Source of the DNA: Bacillota bacterium
GTDB lineage: Bacteria > Bacillota > Clostridia > Lachnospirales > Cellulosilyticaceae
Assembly (NCBI GenBank): GCA_023393125.1
Contig: JAEWMQ010000021.1
Coordinates: 1 to 64,000 of the forward strand
Direction of reading: 5' to 3'
Length of the DNA: 64,000 nt
Below are positions 8,675-16,264 of this stretch, one piece after another (the first letter of the stretch is position 1; each line of letters starts with the position of its first letter). A program made the position numbers and the translations under genes. The notes below the pieces were generated by a model. It ran no database searches, was not told the DNA's origin, and saw only the letters and a program-made list of their open reading frames with translations.

Positions 8675-9985
8675 TTATTTCATAGCTGCATAAACTTCAT
8701 CAAAAACCGCTTCAGGTGTCATTGTTCCTTTTAATACATTGGGAAAGCGTTTAATAATAATATTTTCCCATACTCCTCTATTAATAAAGCTATCTACAGG
8801 TCCAACTAACTCCTTGGCATTTTCCACTAGTTTTTCACCCTTTGTGCTTAAGACAGTTGATGGTGGCGCGTAATCACCTAAATCAATATTACTTATGAAG
8901 CCTGAACCACTTGCAAGAATCCCTACGTTTTCTGGGGAAGTAAGTTCCTTTAAAAGCAAGCTACAGCTTTGTCTAAGTTTTGGATTCTCCCAAGCCTTTT
9001 GACTCATATGAAAAATGCCATTACCGCATCCGTAAATAATAGCCGTTGTATCAGCTTTTCCATTTGGCATATCAGGAAAAGGAATCACATCTACAGTTGT
9101 ATCATCTCCAGATAATGTATTGTAGCCTATGAGCCATGAGCCTTGTACAATCATTGCTGCTTCTTTGTTAACAAATAACTCATTTCTCTTCTTATCGTCA
9201 ATATACAATAAACGATCTGGAAAAGCACCTGCTTCATAGAGCTGTTTCATATAATACATCCCATCAATAAAACAAGGTTTAATCTTTCCCTTTTCATCAA
9301 AAGGATTTTCCACGTCTTCTTTTCCGCCTAATTTCATTACCATATTTTGATAAATATAACTTCCCTCAGGGGTTTCACTATAGGCAATAGGTATAATTCC
9401 TACTTCTTTAAAGACCATTACAGCATCTAATAGCTCTTCAAAATTAGTCGGTATCTTTACATCATATTTTTCAAATAAATCTTTATTAATAAAAAGACCC
9501 TCATAAATAATTTCAATAGGTAAACCATAGATGCGATCATTAACTGTTACATAATCCCAAGTCGCCTCTTTAAATTGCTTATACCAAGCCTCATCTGATT
9601 TAACTAAATCTGTTAGATCAGCTACTTTGTTTTGCTCTACTAACAAATTAAAATCAGAGCCTGGCCATAACCCAAACAAGTCAGGTTCATTACCACTGGC
9701 AAAATCTGTTTTTAAGATGAATAGAAAATCTTCTCCAGCCATAGAAGAATCTTCTATTTCTAGATAAGGATACTTATCATACAACTTTTTTAAAACAGAT
9801 TTTAAACGCTGTGACTTACTATCATAGGCTCCCCAACTACTAATGAAGCTTATTTTTTCTTTTTGATTAAAGGCTTCAATAGGTGAAACTACCACACGCT
9901 GCCGATCACTGGATAAATAAATGGCAAATAAAAAGACTAAGCACAATGTAATACATATCAAAGTTATAACGTATTTCTTCTGCAT
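8675..9985 (-). CDS. Membrane-anchored or secreted solute-binding protein of the sensory operon
   Basis: Family 1 extracellular solute-binding fold, 436 residues. The N-terminus is a clear signal or anchor segment (ITLCLVFLFAIYLSS) but it has no Cys after it, so there is no lipobox, unlike the transport receptor at 1551-3086. Typical binding-protein motifs include FASGNEPDLFGLWPG, VNDRIYGLPIEI and NKEAAMIVQGSW. It is the first gene of the unit with the YesM/YesN pair and is separated from the permease genes by a terminator. That placement suggests a role in sensing rather than import. It could also act as an extra receptor for the same transporter. The ATG has TAGGGATGAT upstream. Confidence 0.85.
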   Translation of the reverse strand: MQKKYVITLICITLCLVFLFAIYLSSDRQRVVVSPIEAFNQKEKISFISSWGAYDSKSQRLKSVLKKLYDKYPYLEIEDSSMAGEDFLFILKTDFASGNEPDLFGLWPGSDFNLLVEQNKVADLTDLVKSDEAWYKQFKEATWDYVTVNDRIYGLPIEIIYEGLFINKDLFEKYDVKIPTNFEELLDAVMVFKEVGIIPIAYSETPEGSYIYQNMVMKLGGKEDVENPFDEKGKIKPCFIDGMYYMKQLYEAGAFPDRLLYIDDKKRNELFVNKEAAMIVQGSWLIGYNTLSGDDTTVDVIPFPDMPNGKADTTAIIYGCGNGIFHMSQKAWENPKLRQSCSLLLKELTSPENVGILASGSGFISNIDLGDYAPPSTVLSTKGEKLVENAKELVGPVDSFINRGVWENIIIKRFPNVLKGTMTPEAVFDEVYAAMK

Positions 9986-9994
9986 ATCATCCCT

Positions 9995-10016
9995 ATCTGA
10001 TCACCCTAGATCAGAT
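9995..10016 (-). promoter_or_regulatory. Inverted repeat just upstream of the sensory operon start
   Basis: Perfect eight-base arms ATCTGATC and GATCAGAT around ACCCTA, ten bases before the start codon. It could be an operator or a small RNA hairpin near the ribosome site. The rest of the gap 10017-10181 is AT-rich with no gene seen; no convincing promoter could be chosen there. Confidence 0.35.
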
Positions 10017-10181
10017 TCCCCCTCTCATTATGACAACATCCAAAAAACTATACATTTTCTTTACCAACAATATACAAATATATTAACATATTTTTGAGAC
10101 TTTTCATATAAGTACGAAAAAATAAACGATATTTTTGCTATTTTTATTAAAACATGTGCAAGATAATTAAAGATAATAATC

Positions 10182-10216
10182 AAAAAAGCCATATCTTTAA
10201 ACTAGACATGGCTTTC
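10182..10216 (-). terminator. Intrinsic terminator after clpB
   Basis: On the minus strand AAAGCCATGTCT pairs with AGATATGGCTTT (one mismatch) around AGTTTAA, followed by TTTTTT's start of a T run. It begins ten bases after the clpB stop codon. Confidence 0.85.
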
Positions 10217-10226
10217 CTTCTTATTT

Positions 10227-12836
10227 CTATTGTTGTTTCTCTATTCTTATTTTTAATTCATTTTCTTCATAATCTACAACGAAAGTAGAAAATGGTTCTA
10301 CTTCTTTTGCAATTAATGTTCTTGCAATTAATGTTTCTACTTTTCTTTGTAAGAAACGTTTAAGTGGTCTTGCTCCAAAAATAGGATCAAAGCCTTGCTC
10401 AGCAATATATGCTTTTGCAGCTTCTGTTAACCTTACATAAAGTTGTTGTGTTTCTAGACGTTTATTAAGATCTTTTTCTAATAAACCAACAATGTGAACA
10501 ATCTCATTTTGTTGTAGTGGTTTATAAAGTACAATTTCATCTAAACGATTTAAAAACTCTGGTCTAAAGTGAGCTTTCAAAAGCTGATTAACTGCTTCTT
10601 CTGTTTCTTTAGAAATTTCACCTTGGCTGTTAATACCTTCTAATATAGCTTGTGAACCTAGGTTAGAAGTTAAAATAATAATGGTATTTTTAAAGTCTAC
10701 TGTACGCCCTTTAGAGTCTGTTATACGACCATCATCTAAAACTTGTAAAAGCACATTAAACACATCTGGGTGAGCTTTTTCAACTTCATCAAATAGAATG
10801 ACCGCATAAGGTTTTCGTCTTACCGCCTCAGTAAGCTGTCCGCCTTCTTCATAACCTACATATCCTGGAGGTGCACCGATTAATCTTGCCACTGCATGTT
10901 TTTCCATATATTCGCTCATATCTATACGAATCATGCTGTGCTCATCATCAAATAGAGCTTCTGCCAAGGCTTTAGCAAGTTCTGTTTTACCCACACCCGT
11001 AGGTCCTAAGAAAAGAAATGAACCAATGGGCCTTCTAGGATCTTTAATACCTGCTCTTGAACGTAAGATGGCATCTGTTACCTTATCAACTGCCTCATTT
11101 TGACCGATAACACGTTTATGCAAAATTTCCTCTAAGCGAAGTAACTTATGTCTTTCACCTTCCATTAATTTTGTAATAGGAATCTGTGTCCAACGGGCAA
11201 TAATTTTTGCAATTTCCTCTTCATTCACTTTATCTCTTAATAAACTACCTTCACTACCTTTGTAAGCCTTGGATTCTGCTTCTTCTAGCTGTTTCTTAAG
11301 TCCTGGAATAATACCATACTTTAATTCAGCTGCTTTATTGTAATCATATTCTCTTTCTGCTTTTTGCATATTAGCTGTTGCTGTTTCAATCTCTTCTTTA
11401 ATATTACGTACTTTAGTAATGACTTCTTTTTCATTTTCCCATTGAGTACGCATGGTTTTGAACTTATCACGTAGTTCTGCCAGTTCTTTTTGCGTGTCTA
11501 CTAAGTTTTGCTTAGAAATAGGGTCATCTTCTTTCTTCAACGCTGTTTCTGCAATCTCTAGTTGAAGTACCTTTCTAGCAATCTCATCTAGCTCTGTGGG
11601 CATTGAATCAATCTCTGTACGAAGCATAGCACAAGCTTCATCTACTAAATCAATAGCTTTATCAGGAAGAAATCTATCTGAAATATAACGATCTGATAAT
11701 GTTGCTGCTGCAATGAGTGCGTTATCCTGAATTTGAACGCCATGATAAATTTCATAACGCTCTTTTATCCCACGTAAAATAGCAATGGTATCTTCTACTG
11801 TAGGCTCTTCTACCATAACTGGTTGAAAACGTCTTGCAAGAGCTGCATCTTTTTCGATATATTGTCTATATTCATTTAAAGTTGTGGCACCAATACAGTG
11901 AAGTTCCCCACGAGCAAGCATTGGTTTTAATAAGTTACCTGCATCCATAGAGCCTTCTGTTTTACCAGCACCTACAATGGTATGAAGTTCATCAATAAAT
12001 AAGATAATTTTCCCTTCACTTTTCTTAATTTCTTGAAGAACAGCTTTTAAACGCTCTTCAAACTCTCCACGATATTTAGCTCCTGCGATAAGGGCACCCA
12101 TATCTAATGCAAAAATACGACGATCCCTTAAAGTTTCAGGCACATCTCCTCTTACAATACGTTGTGCTAAGCCTTCAGCAATAGCTGTCTTCCCCACACC
12201 AGGTTCACCAATTAAAACAGGATTATTTTTTGTTTTACGTGATAAAATACGAATCACATTACGAATTTCACTATCACGCCCTATAACGGGATCTATTTTT
12301 TGTTCTTTAGCACGTTCTACAAGGTCATAACCGTATTTATTAAGTACATCATAAGTACCTTCTGGTTCTTCACTTGTTACATGTGTATTTCCTCTAATTT
12401 CTGTTAATACATTCATAAAAGGCTTCTTGGTAACGCCATAAGACTTGAGTATTTTTTCGCAATAGCTACTACTTGTTTCTATTAAAGCAAGCATAATATG
12501 TTCTACAGAAATATAGTCATCAGACATGCTCTTAGCAATTTTTTCACTTTGGCTTAATACTTTATCAACTTCACTAGATACATATACTTTATCAAGTTCC
12601 CTGCCAGGTCCGCTAACACGTGGTAATTTGCTAATATCATCACTAACTGATTGTGTCATACTACTTACATTTATATTCATCTTGGTTAAAAGCTGAGGAA
12701 TGAGACCTTGTTCTTGAGTCAATAAAGCATAAAGTAAATGTAAGCTTTCTATTTGATTATTTTGATTTGAAATAGCGATTTGTTGAGCACTTTGAATCGC
12801 TTCAATTGATTTCTTTGTAAAATTTTGTGCGTTCAT
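10227..12836 (-). CDS. clpB: ClpB protein-disaggregating ATPase
   Basis: Hexameric AAA+ chaperone that pulls proteins out of aggregates together with DnaK. The 869 residues match the usual length. In order there is the N domain (residues 1-145), AAA1 with Walker A GEPGVGKT near 207 and Walker B ILFIDELHT, the coiled-coil middle domain near 410-525, and AAA2 with GPTGVGKT near 608 and VILFDEVEKAHPD. The C-terminal domain follows (GFDPIFGARPLKRFLQRKVE). No ClpP-binding loop is expected or seen. AAGGAGGATG precedes the start. It follows a ribbon-helix-helix protein gene by 26 bases and appears to share its promoter at 13536-13564. No CIRCE or CtsR-type heat-shock operator was seen upstream, which is unusual for a Gram-positive clpB. 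Confidence 0.97.
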   Translation of the reverse strand: MNAQNFTKKSIEAIQSAQQIAISNQNNQIESLHLLYALLTQEQGLIPQLLTKMNINVSSMTQSVSDDISKLPRVSGPGRELDKVYVSSEVDKVLSQSEKIAKSMSDDYISVEHIMLALIETSSSYCEKILKSYGVTKKPFMNVLTEIRGNTHVTSEEPEGTYDVLNKYGYDLVERAKEQKIDPVIGRDSEIRNVIRILSRKTKNNPVLIGEPGVGKTAIAEGLAQRIVRGDVPETLRDRRIFALDMGALIAGAKYRGEFEERLKAVLQEIKKSEGKIILFIDELHTIVGAGKTEGSMDAGNLLKPMLARGELHCIGATTLNEYRQYIEKDAALARRFQPVMVEEPTVEDTIAILRGIKERYEIYHGVQIQDNALIAAATLSDRYISDRFLPDKAIDLVDEACAMLRTEIDSMPTELDEIARKVLQLEIAETALKKEDDPISKQNLVDTQKELAELRDKFKTMRTQWENEKEVITKVRNIKEEIETATANMQKAEREYDYNKAAELKYGIIPGLKKQLEEAESKAYKGSEGSLLRDKVNEEEIAKIIARWTQIPITKLMEGERHKLLRLEEILHKRVIGQNEAVDKVTDAILRSRAGIKDPRRPIGSFLFLGPTGVGKTELAKALAEALFDDEHSMIRIDMSEYMEKHAVARLIGAPPGYVGYEEGGQLTEAVRRKPYAVILFDEVEKAHPDVFNVLLQVLDDGRITDSKGRTVDFKNTIIILTSNLGSQAILEGINSQGEISKETEEAVNQLLKAHFRPEFLNRLDEIVLYKPLQQNEIVHIVGLLEKDLNKRLETQQLYVRLTEAAKAYIAEQGFDPIFGARPLKRFLQRKVETLIARTLIAKEVEPFSTFVVDYEENELKIRIEKQQ

Positions 12837-12862
12837 TAAACATCCTCCTTATTCAAATTATT

Positions 12863-13513
12863 TTATATAGTTACTTTATTGTTCTTTAAATAACGCTCAT
12901 AATGCTTTATTAAGGTTAGCGTTTGATCTTCCTGTGTATCAAGCTGCCCAAAATATAATTTAAGCCCTTCATCTAACACACTAATATATTCTGAGAGCGC
13001 TTCTGCTAAGGCTTCATAAGCTGTGGTATTTTGAAAGTTGTTTAAATTGAGGACTCTAAGCCATTTAGCACCTTCTTCCCTTTCCCAATAGGTAGTTCCT
13101 ACTCGTTTTTCTATAGTAGCCCATGTTTTAAAGAATTGCTCCAAATACTGGTGAAGTACTTCACTTTGTGTTCGAGAAATGACTCTCAGTTCTCCTTTAA
13201 CCCCTTCTCCTTGTTGATTAAGATATAAAGAGTAGCGGATTGTAGGGTTATATTTATAACGCAAAGCACTCTTAATGCTATACATGTGGTCTGCAGCTTG
13301 ATTTTGGATTTGAAAATGTTGATAAGGTCTTAAGTAATCTGATAGATGAGTAAAAATCGTTTGTAAACGCTGCTCTGGTGTCACAAGTGCCACCTTTTCA
13401 GCTAAGATTTGATTAATAAGATTAGAACGACTGGTCTGAAGTGAGTAAGCCAGTTCATCAATGGCGGCTACGATATCATCCATCAGTACAAGACTGTAAA
13501 CGCTTTTTTTCAT
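12863..13513 (-). CDS. Ribbon-helix-helix-like protein upstream of clpB
   Basis: About 216 residues from the ATG at 13513, which has AAAGAGGTGGTG before it; the open frame extends to 13570 without a better start. Residues 1-40 (KKSVYSLVLMDDIVAAIDEL, then LQTSRSNLINQILAEKVAL) have the strand-helix-helix pattern of a CopG/Arc-type DNA-binding domain. The remaining 170 residues are not recognised; they are mixed alpha/beta with aromatic residues (YLRPYQHFQIQNQ, KYNPTIRYSLYLNQQG). It is cotranscribed with clpB and its promoter overlaps a symmetric palindrome, so it may be an autoregulator that also sets clpB levels. This role is inference; a clpB partner of other function is possible. Confidence 0.75.
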   Translation of the reverse strand: MKKSVYSLVLMDDIVAAIDELAYSLQTSRSNLINQILAEKVALVTPEQRLQTIFTHLSDYLRPYQHFQIQNQAADHMYSIKSALRYKYNPTIRYSLYLNQQGEGVKGELRVISRTQSEVLHQYLEQFFKTWATIEKRVGTTYWEREEGAKWLRVLNLNNFQNTTAYEALAEALSEYISVLDEGLKLYFGQLDTQEDQTLTLIKHYERYLKNNKVTI

Positions 13514-13535
13514 TACACCACCTCTTTCTGATGTT

Positions 13536-13564
13536 ATTGTATATCTTACTATATAATTTGTCAA
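13536..13564 (-). promoter_or_regulatory. Consensus sigma-A type promoter of the RHH-clpB unit
   Basis: On the minus strand TTGACA (13559-13564) and TACAAT (13536-13541) are separated by exactly 17 bases. It lies 22 bases upstream of the RHH start codon, so the leader is very short. Confidence 0.8.
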
Positions 13565-13596
13565 TATCATTATATAATCTCTAAAACAAATTATAT
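13551..13596 (-). promoter_or_regulatory. Nested palindrome over the RHH-clpB promoter, probable operator
   Basis: Outer perfect arms ATATAATTTGT (13551-13561) and ACAAATTATAT (13586-13596) and an inner palindrome ATTATATAAT (13569-13578) share the same centre at 13573.5. The left arm overlaps the -35 element. Such symmetry fits binding of a dimeric or tetrameric ribbon-helix-helix repressor, most simply the product of the adjacent gene. Confidence 0.55.
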
Positions 13597-13707
13597 GATA
13601 CCTCTCTCTTTTTAGTATGAACCATCAACGTGCTAACTATACCTTACTTATAATTTTTCGTTTATTGGTTAGACTACAACTAATCTAATCAATTAAAGGA
13701 GTTTTTT

Positions 13708-14583
13708 ATGAAAAAGAAATATATCACACTTATACTAAGTCTAGTATTGATTTTAGGATACTTTGCCACTTCTAGATTGCAAGTATCAAGTACACCTTCA
13801 CTTTTGCTGAATTCTCCTCCCACTTCCTCTTATAAAGCATTAGTAACCACCAGTACTTTACAAACAACTACCTCCACTTCTACTACGCAGCTAGATCAAA
13901 CCAAAATTGATTGGTGGCTAGTCCGCTCTAAAAATCACAATGCACCTGGTTTTAATGATAAATTAAAATTTAAGCTAAGTGATTATAGCGCTCTTTGTTT
14001 AGGAGATACCTCTAGAAAGGTAGTTTATCTGACTTTTGATGAAGGCTATGAAAATGGTTATACTCCGCAAATATTAGATGTCTTAAAAGCTAATGATGTA
14101 AAAGCAATGTTTTTCGTTACTTTACCTTATATGAAGCAAAATGAGGGCTTAATTAAACGTATGGAAGAAGAAGGACACTTAGTATGCAATCATAGTAATC
14201 ATCATCGTTCTATGCCTACTTTAGTAGCAGATGAAACCCAATTTAACAAAGAGCTAACAGATGTATCAGAAGCTTATACCCAAATAACAGGAAAGGAAAT
14301 GCCACCTTTTTTCAGGCCTCCTATGGGTCATTACTCTGAAAAAAGTTTAGCACTTACTAAAGCCATGGGCTATCAAACAGTTTTTTGGAGCTTTGCTTAC
14401 TGTGACTGGAAGCCTGATGCACAGCCAGAACCTGCTGGCGCAAAAAAACTCATGTTAGATGGTCTGCACAACGGAGCCATTTATTTACTTCATGCTGTCT
14501 CTAAAACAAACACCAACATTTTAGGTGACTTCATTAAAGAAACTAAGCAGATGGGTTATACTTTTGAGCTTTTGCCTTACTAA
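13708..14583 (+). CDS. pdaA: PdaA-like polysaccharide deacetylase (muramic delta-lactam synthesis)
   Basis: Predicted de-N-acetylase acting on N-acetylmuramic acid of spore cortex peptidoglycan, 291 residues. A signal or anchor segment (residues 4-22) is followed by a Ser/Thr-rich linker, then the NodB domain. Motif 1 reads YLTFDEGYENGYT (Asp near 111), the metal His pair is in CNHSNHHRSM, motif 3 is FRPPMGHYS, and VFWSFAYCDWKPD and GAIYLLHAVS match the PdaA subgroup. The second Asp of the usual TFDDG is Glu here; PdaA proteins also depart from the canonical residue at this place. AAAGGAG precedes the ATG. It stands alone between a divergent RHH-clpB unit and a bidirectional terminator. It suggests the organism forms spores. 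Confidence 0.88.
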   Translation: MKKKYITLILSLVLILGYFATSRLQVSSTPSLLLNSPPTSSYKALVTTSTLQTTTSTSTTQLDQTKIDWWLVRSKNHNAPGFNDKLKFKLSDYSALCLGDTSRKVVYLTFDEGYENGYTPQILDVLKANDVKAMFFVTLPYMKQNEGLIKRMEEEGHLVCNHSNHHRSMPTLVADETQFNKELTDVSEAYTQITGKEMPPFFRPPMGHYSEKSLALTKAMGYQTVFWSFAYCDWKPDAQPEPAGAKKLMLDGLHNGAIYLLHAVSKTNTNILGDFIKETKQMGYTFELLPY

Positions 14584-14611
14584 AACCATGAAATTTATTT
14601 AATTTTCTATT

Positions 14612-14660
14612 ATAATAATAAAAGGGTTGTTGCAATCAGCAACAACCCTTTTATTATTAT
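14612..14660. terminator. Bidirectional terminator between pdaA and the glycosyltransferase gene
   Basis: A perfect 22-base stem (arms ending GGGTTGTTGC and GCAACAACCC) with loop AATCA and A/T-rich bases on both sides. The right arm includes the stop codon of the minus-strand glycosyltransferase. Confidence 0.9.
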
Positions 14661-15625
14661 GGATTATCATTAAATCTTCTATTTTCTTTTTCAAAATTAA
14701 TCTTTTCTTTAATTAAATAGAGTGGTCTATTTTTGCTTTCATCATAAATACGTGCAATATATTCGCCTAAAAGTCCTATAGAAAATAACTGTACACCACT
14801 AAAGAAAGTAATGGTCACCATCAATGAAGTCCATCCTGATACAACAGTTTGAAGAATATATTTTGAAACGAGTGAATATCCCAGAATTAAAATAGCTAAT
14901 ACAATTGTCATAAAGCCTATACTTTGTACCAGTTTAAGTGGCTTTGTAGAAAAAGCAATAATACCATCTGTAGCAAAGCGAATCATTTTCTTTAAAGGAT
15001 ACTTAGTTTCACCAGCTAACCTTTCATCTCGCTCATATTCAATAAAGGTTTGTTCAAAGCCTACCCAGCTAATCATTCCTCTTACAAAGCGGTTACGCTC
15101 TGGCATTTGTTTAAAAGCTTCTACTACGCATCTGTCAATAAGTCTAAAGTCACCCGTATCCATAGGAATTTCTATCTCTGACATCATATGCAAAAAACGA
15201 TAAAAACACTTAGCTGTGACTAATTTAAACCAACTTTCACCTTTACGTTTTTTACGTTTTGCATAAACGACATCATAGCCTTCTTGCCACTTTTCTACCA
15301 TTTGTACGATGACTTCTGGTGGGTCTTGTAAGTCTGCATCGATAACAACTGTAGCATCACCACTACTATGATAGATACCTGCTGTTACTGCCACTTGGTG
15401 ACCAAAATTACGGGCAAAATCAATAATTTTAACACCCTTATCTTTTTCGGCTATTTGTTTAAGTAGCGGTAAAGTCTGATCTTTGCTTCCATCATTTACA
15501 AAAATAAATTCATAATGCCATTTATTTTTATCCATCACTACTTTAAGTGCATCATAACAGGCTTCTATCACTGCTTCCTCAAAATAAGCAGGTATAATGA
15601 CTGTTAGTAAAAATTCTGATTTCAC
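14657..15625 (-). CDS. GT2 family glycosyltransferase, GtrB/YkcC-like
   Basis: Membrane enzyme of 322 residues, likely moving a sugar from a nucleotide donor to undecaprenyl phosphate for envelope modification. The GT-A domain begins LLTVIIPAYFEEAVIEACYD and has the donor-binding VVIDADLQDPPE and FVNDGSKDQT. An amphipathic segment follows (WFKLVTAKCFYRFLHMM). Two C-terminal membrane helices lie near residues 232-255 and 266-290, ending in LLGEYIARIYDESKNRPLY, which is the signature of the GtrB/DPM1-like bacterial group. The start is GTG at 15625 with AAGGAT eight bases upstream; an overlapping ATG is immediately followed by a stop. It is monocistronic, as far as can be seen. The sugar and final acceptor are unknown. 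Confidence 0.9.
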   Translation of the reverse strand: MKSEFLLTVIIPAYFEEAVIEACYDALKVVMDKNKWHYEFIFVNDGSKDQTLPLLKQIAEKDKGVKIIDFARNFGHQVAVTAGIYHSSGDATVVIDADLQDPPEVIVQMVEKWQEGYDVVYAKRKKRKGESWFKLVTAKCFYRFLHMMSEIEIPMDTGDFRLIDRCVVEAFKQMPERNRFVRGMISWVGFEQTFIEYERDERLAGETKYPLKKMIRFATDGIIAFSTKPLKLVQSIGFMTIVLAILILGYSLVSKYILQTVVSGWTSLMVTITFFSGVQLFSIGLLGEYIARIYDESKNRPLYLIKEKINFEKENRRFNDNP

Positions 15626-15677
15626 ATTAACACATCCTTAGTATGGCTTTTTTGCTTATTATAGCATATGTCCTTTG

Positions 15678-16076
15678 TTATTCATAGAAGAAACCAATAT
15701 CCCAAGCTTCTATATAAGGTATAGCTTTGCCTTTAACCTCACCATATTCATTTAGATCTTCTATTAAATCATCTAAGGCTGCTAATAATGGGTCTAAAAC
15801 TTCATATACCTGTTTCATTACCAAGTCTTCAAATGGCTGCTCTAAAATAGCAGCGAAAGTATCTTCTATTTCTTCTAAAACTCCTTCTATCTCCGCTGCT
15901 TCATCCTCTAGCGATGATACTTTAATATCTGTACCTACCATTTCTCCTATAGCCTTAGTCACCTCTATTAAATTCTCACTTAAAGCAAGAAGCATATTAT
16001 AAAAAGGGTGACTTTCCTGTTTTCTTAAAACTTCATTATGCTTCTCCATTCTTTGATTAAACGTGGTATATTTCAT
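15678..16076 (-). CDS. Acidic protein of unknown function
   Basis: 132 residues, strongly acidic, with many Glu and Asp clusters (EDEAAEIEGVLEEIEDTF, DPLLAALDDLIEDL) and a predicted all-helical make-up. No signal peptide or membrane segment and no motif that I recognise. The start has a textbook AGGAGG ribosome site. The gene ends 52 bases before the glycosyltransferase start but does not obviously share its function. A cytoplasmic protein or partner subunit is the only safe description. Confidence 0.7.
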   Translation of the reverse strand: MKYTTFNQRMEKHNEVLRKQESHPFYNMLLALSENLIEVTKAIGEMVGTDIKVSSLEDEAAEIEGVLEEIEDTFAAILEQPFEDLVMKQVYEVLDPLLAALDDLIEDLNEYGEVKGKAIPYIEAWDIGFFYE

Positions 16077-16213
16077 CAGTTTATCCTCCTGTTGTTTATT
16101 AAGTAAATTTTTCTAACTTTATTATACTCATCCTATTCTTTTTAGCAAAGGCTTAGTACCCTATTTCTTTTAATAAAACAAATATTATCTTGAGCATTAT
16201 TTTTGCATATACA

Positions 16214-16252
16214 AAAAGCGCTAGATCTTCTCTCTGAAAATCTAACGCTTTT
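16214..16252 (-). terminator. Intrinsic terminator after glmS
   Basis: AAAAGCGCTAGAT and ATCTAACGCTTTT form a 13-base stem with one mismatch; on the minus strand it is followed by a T stretch (TTTTTGT). It begins 13 bases after the glmS stop codon. Confidence 0.85.
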
Positions 16253-16264
16253 AATTTTTCTCTT

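Noticed and set aside
9017..9985. Second lipoprotein reading of the sensor binding protein
   Set aside because: No Cys lies within the first 40 residues downstream of the hydrophobic segment; the early Cys (residue 10) is inside the hydrophobic core and is not a lipobox.
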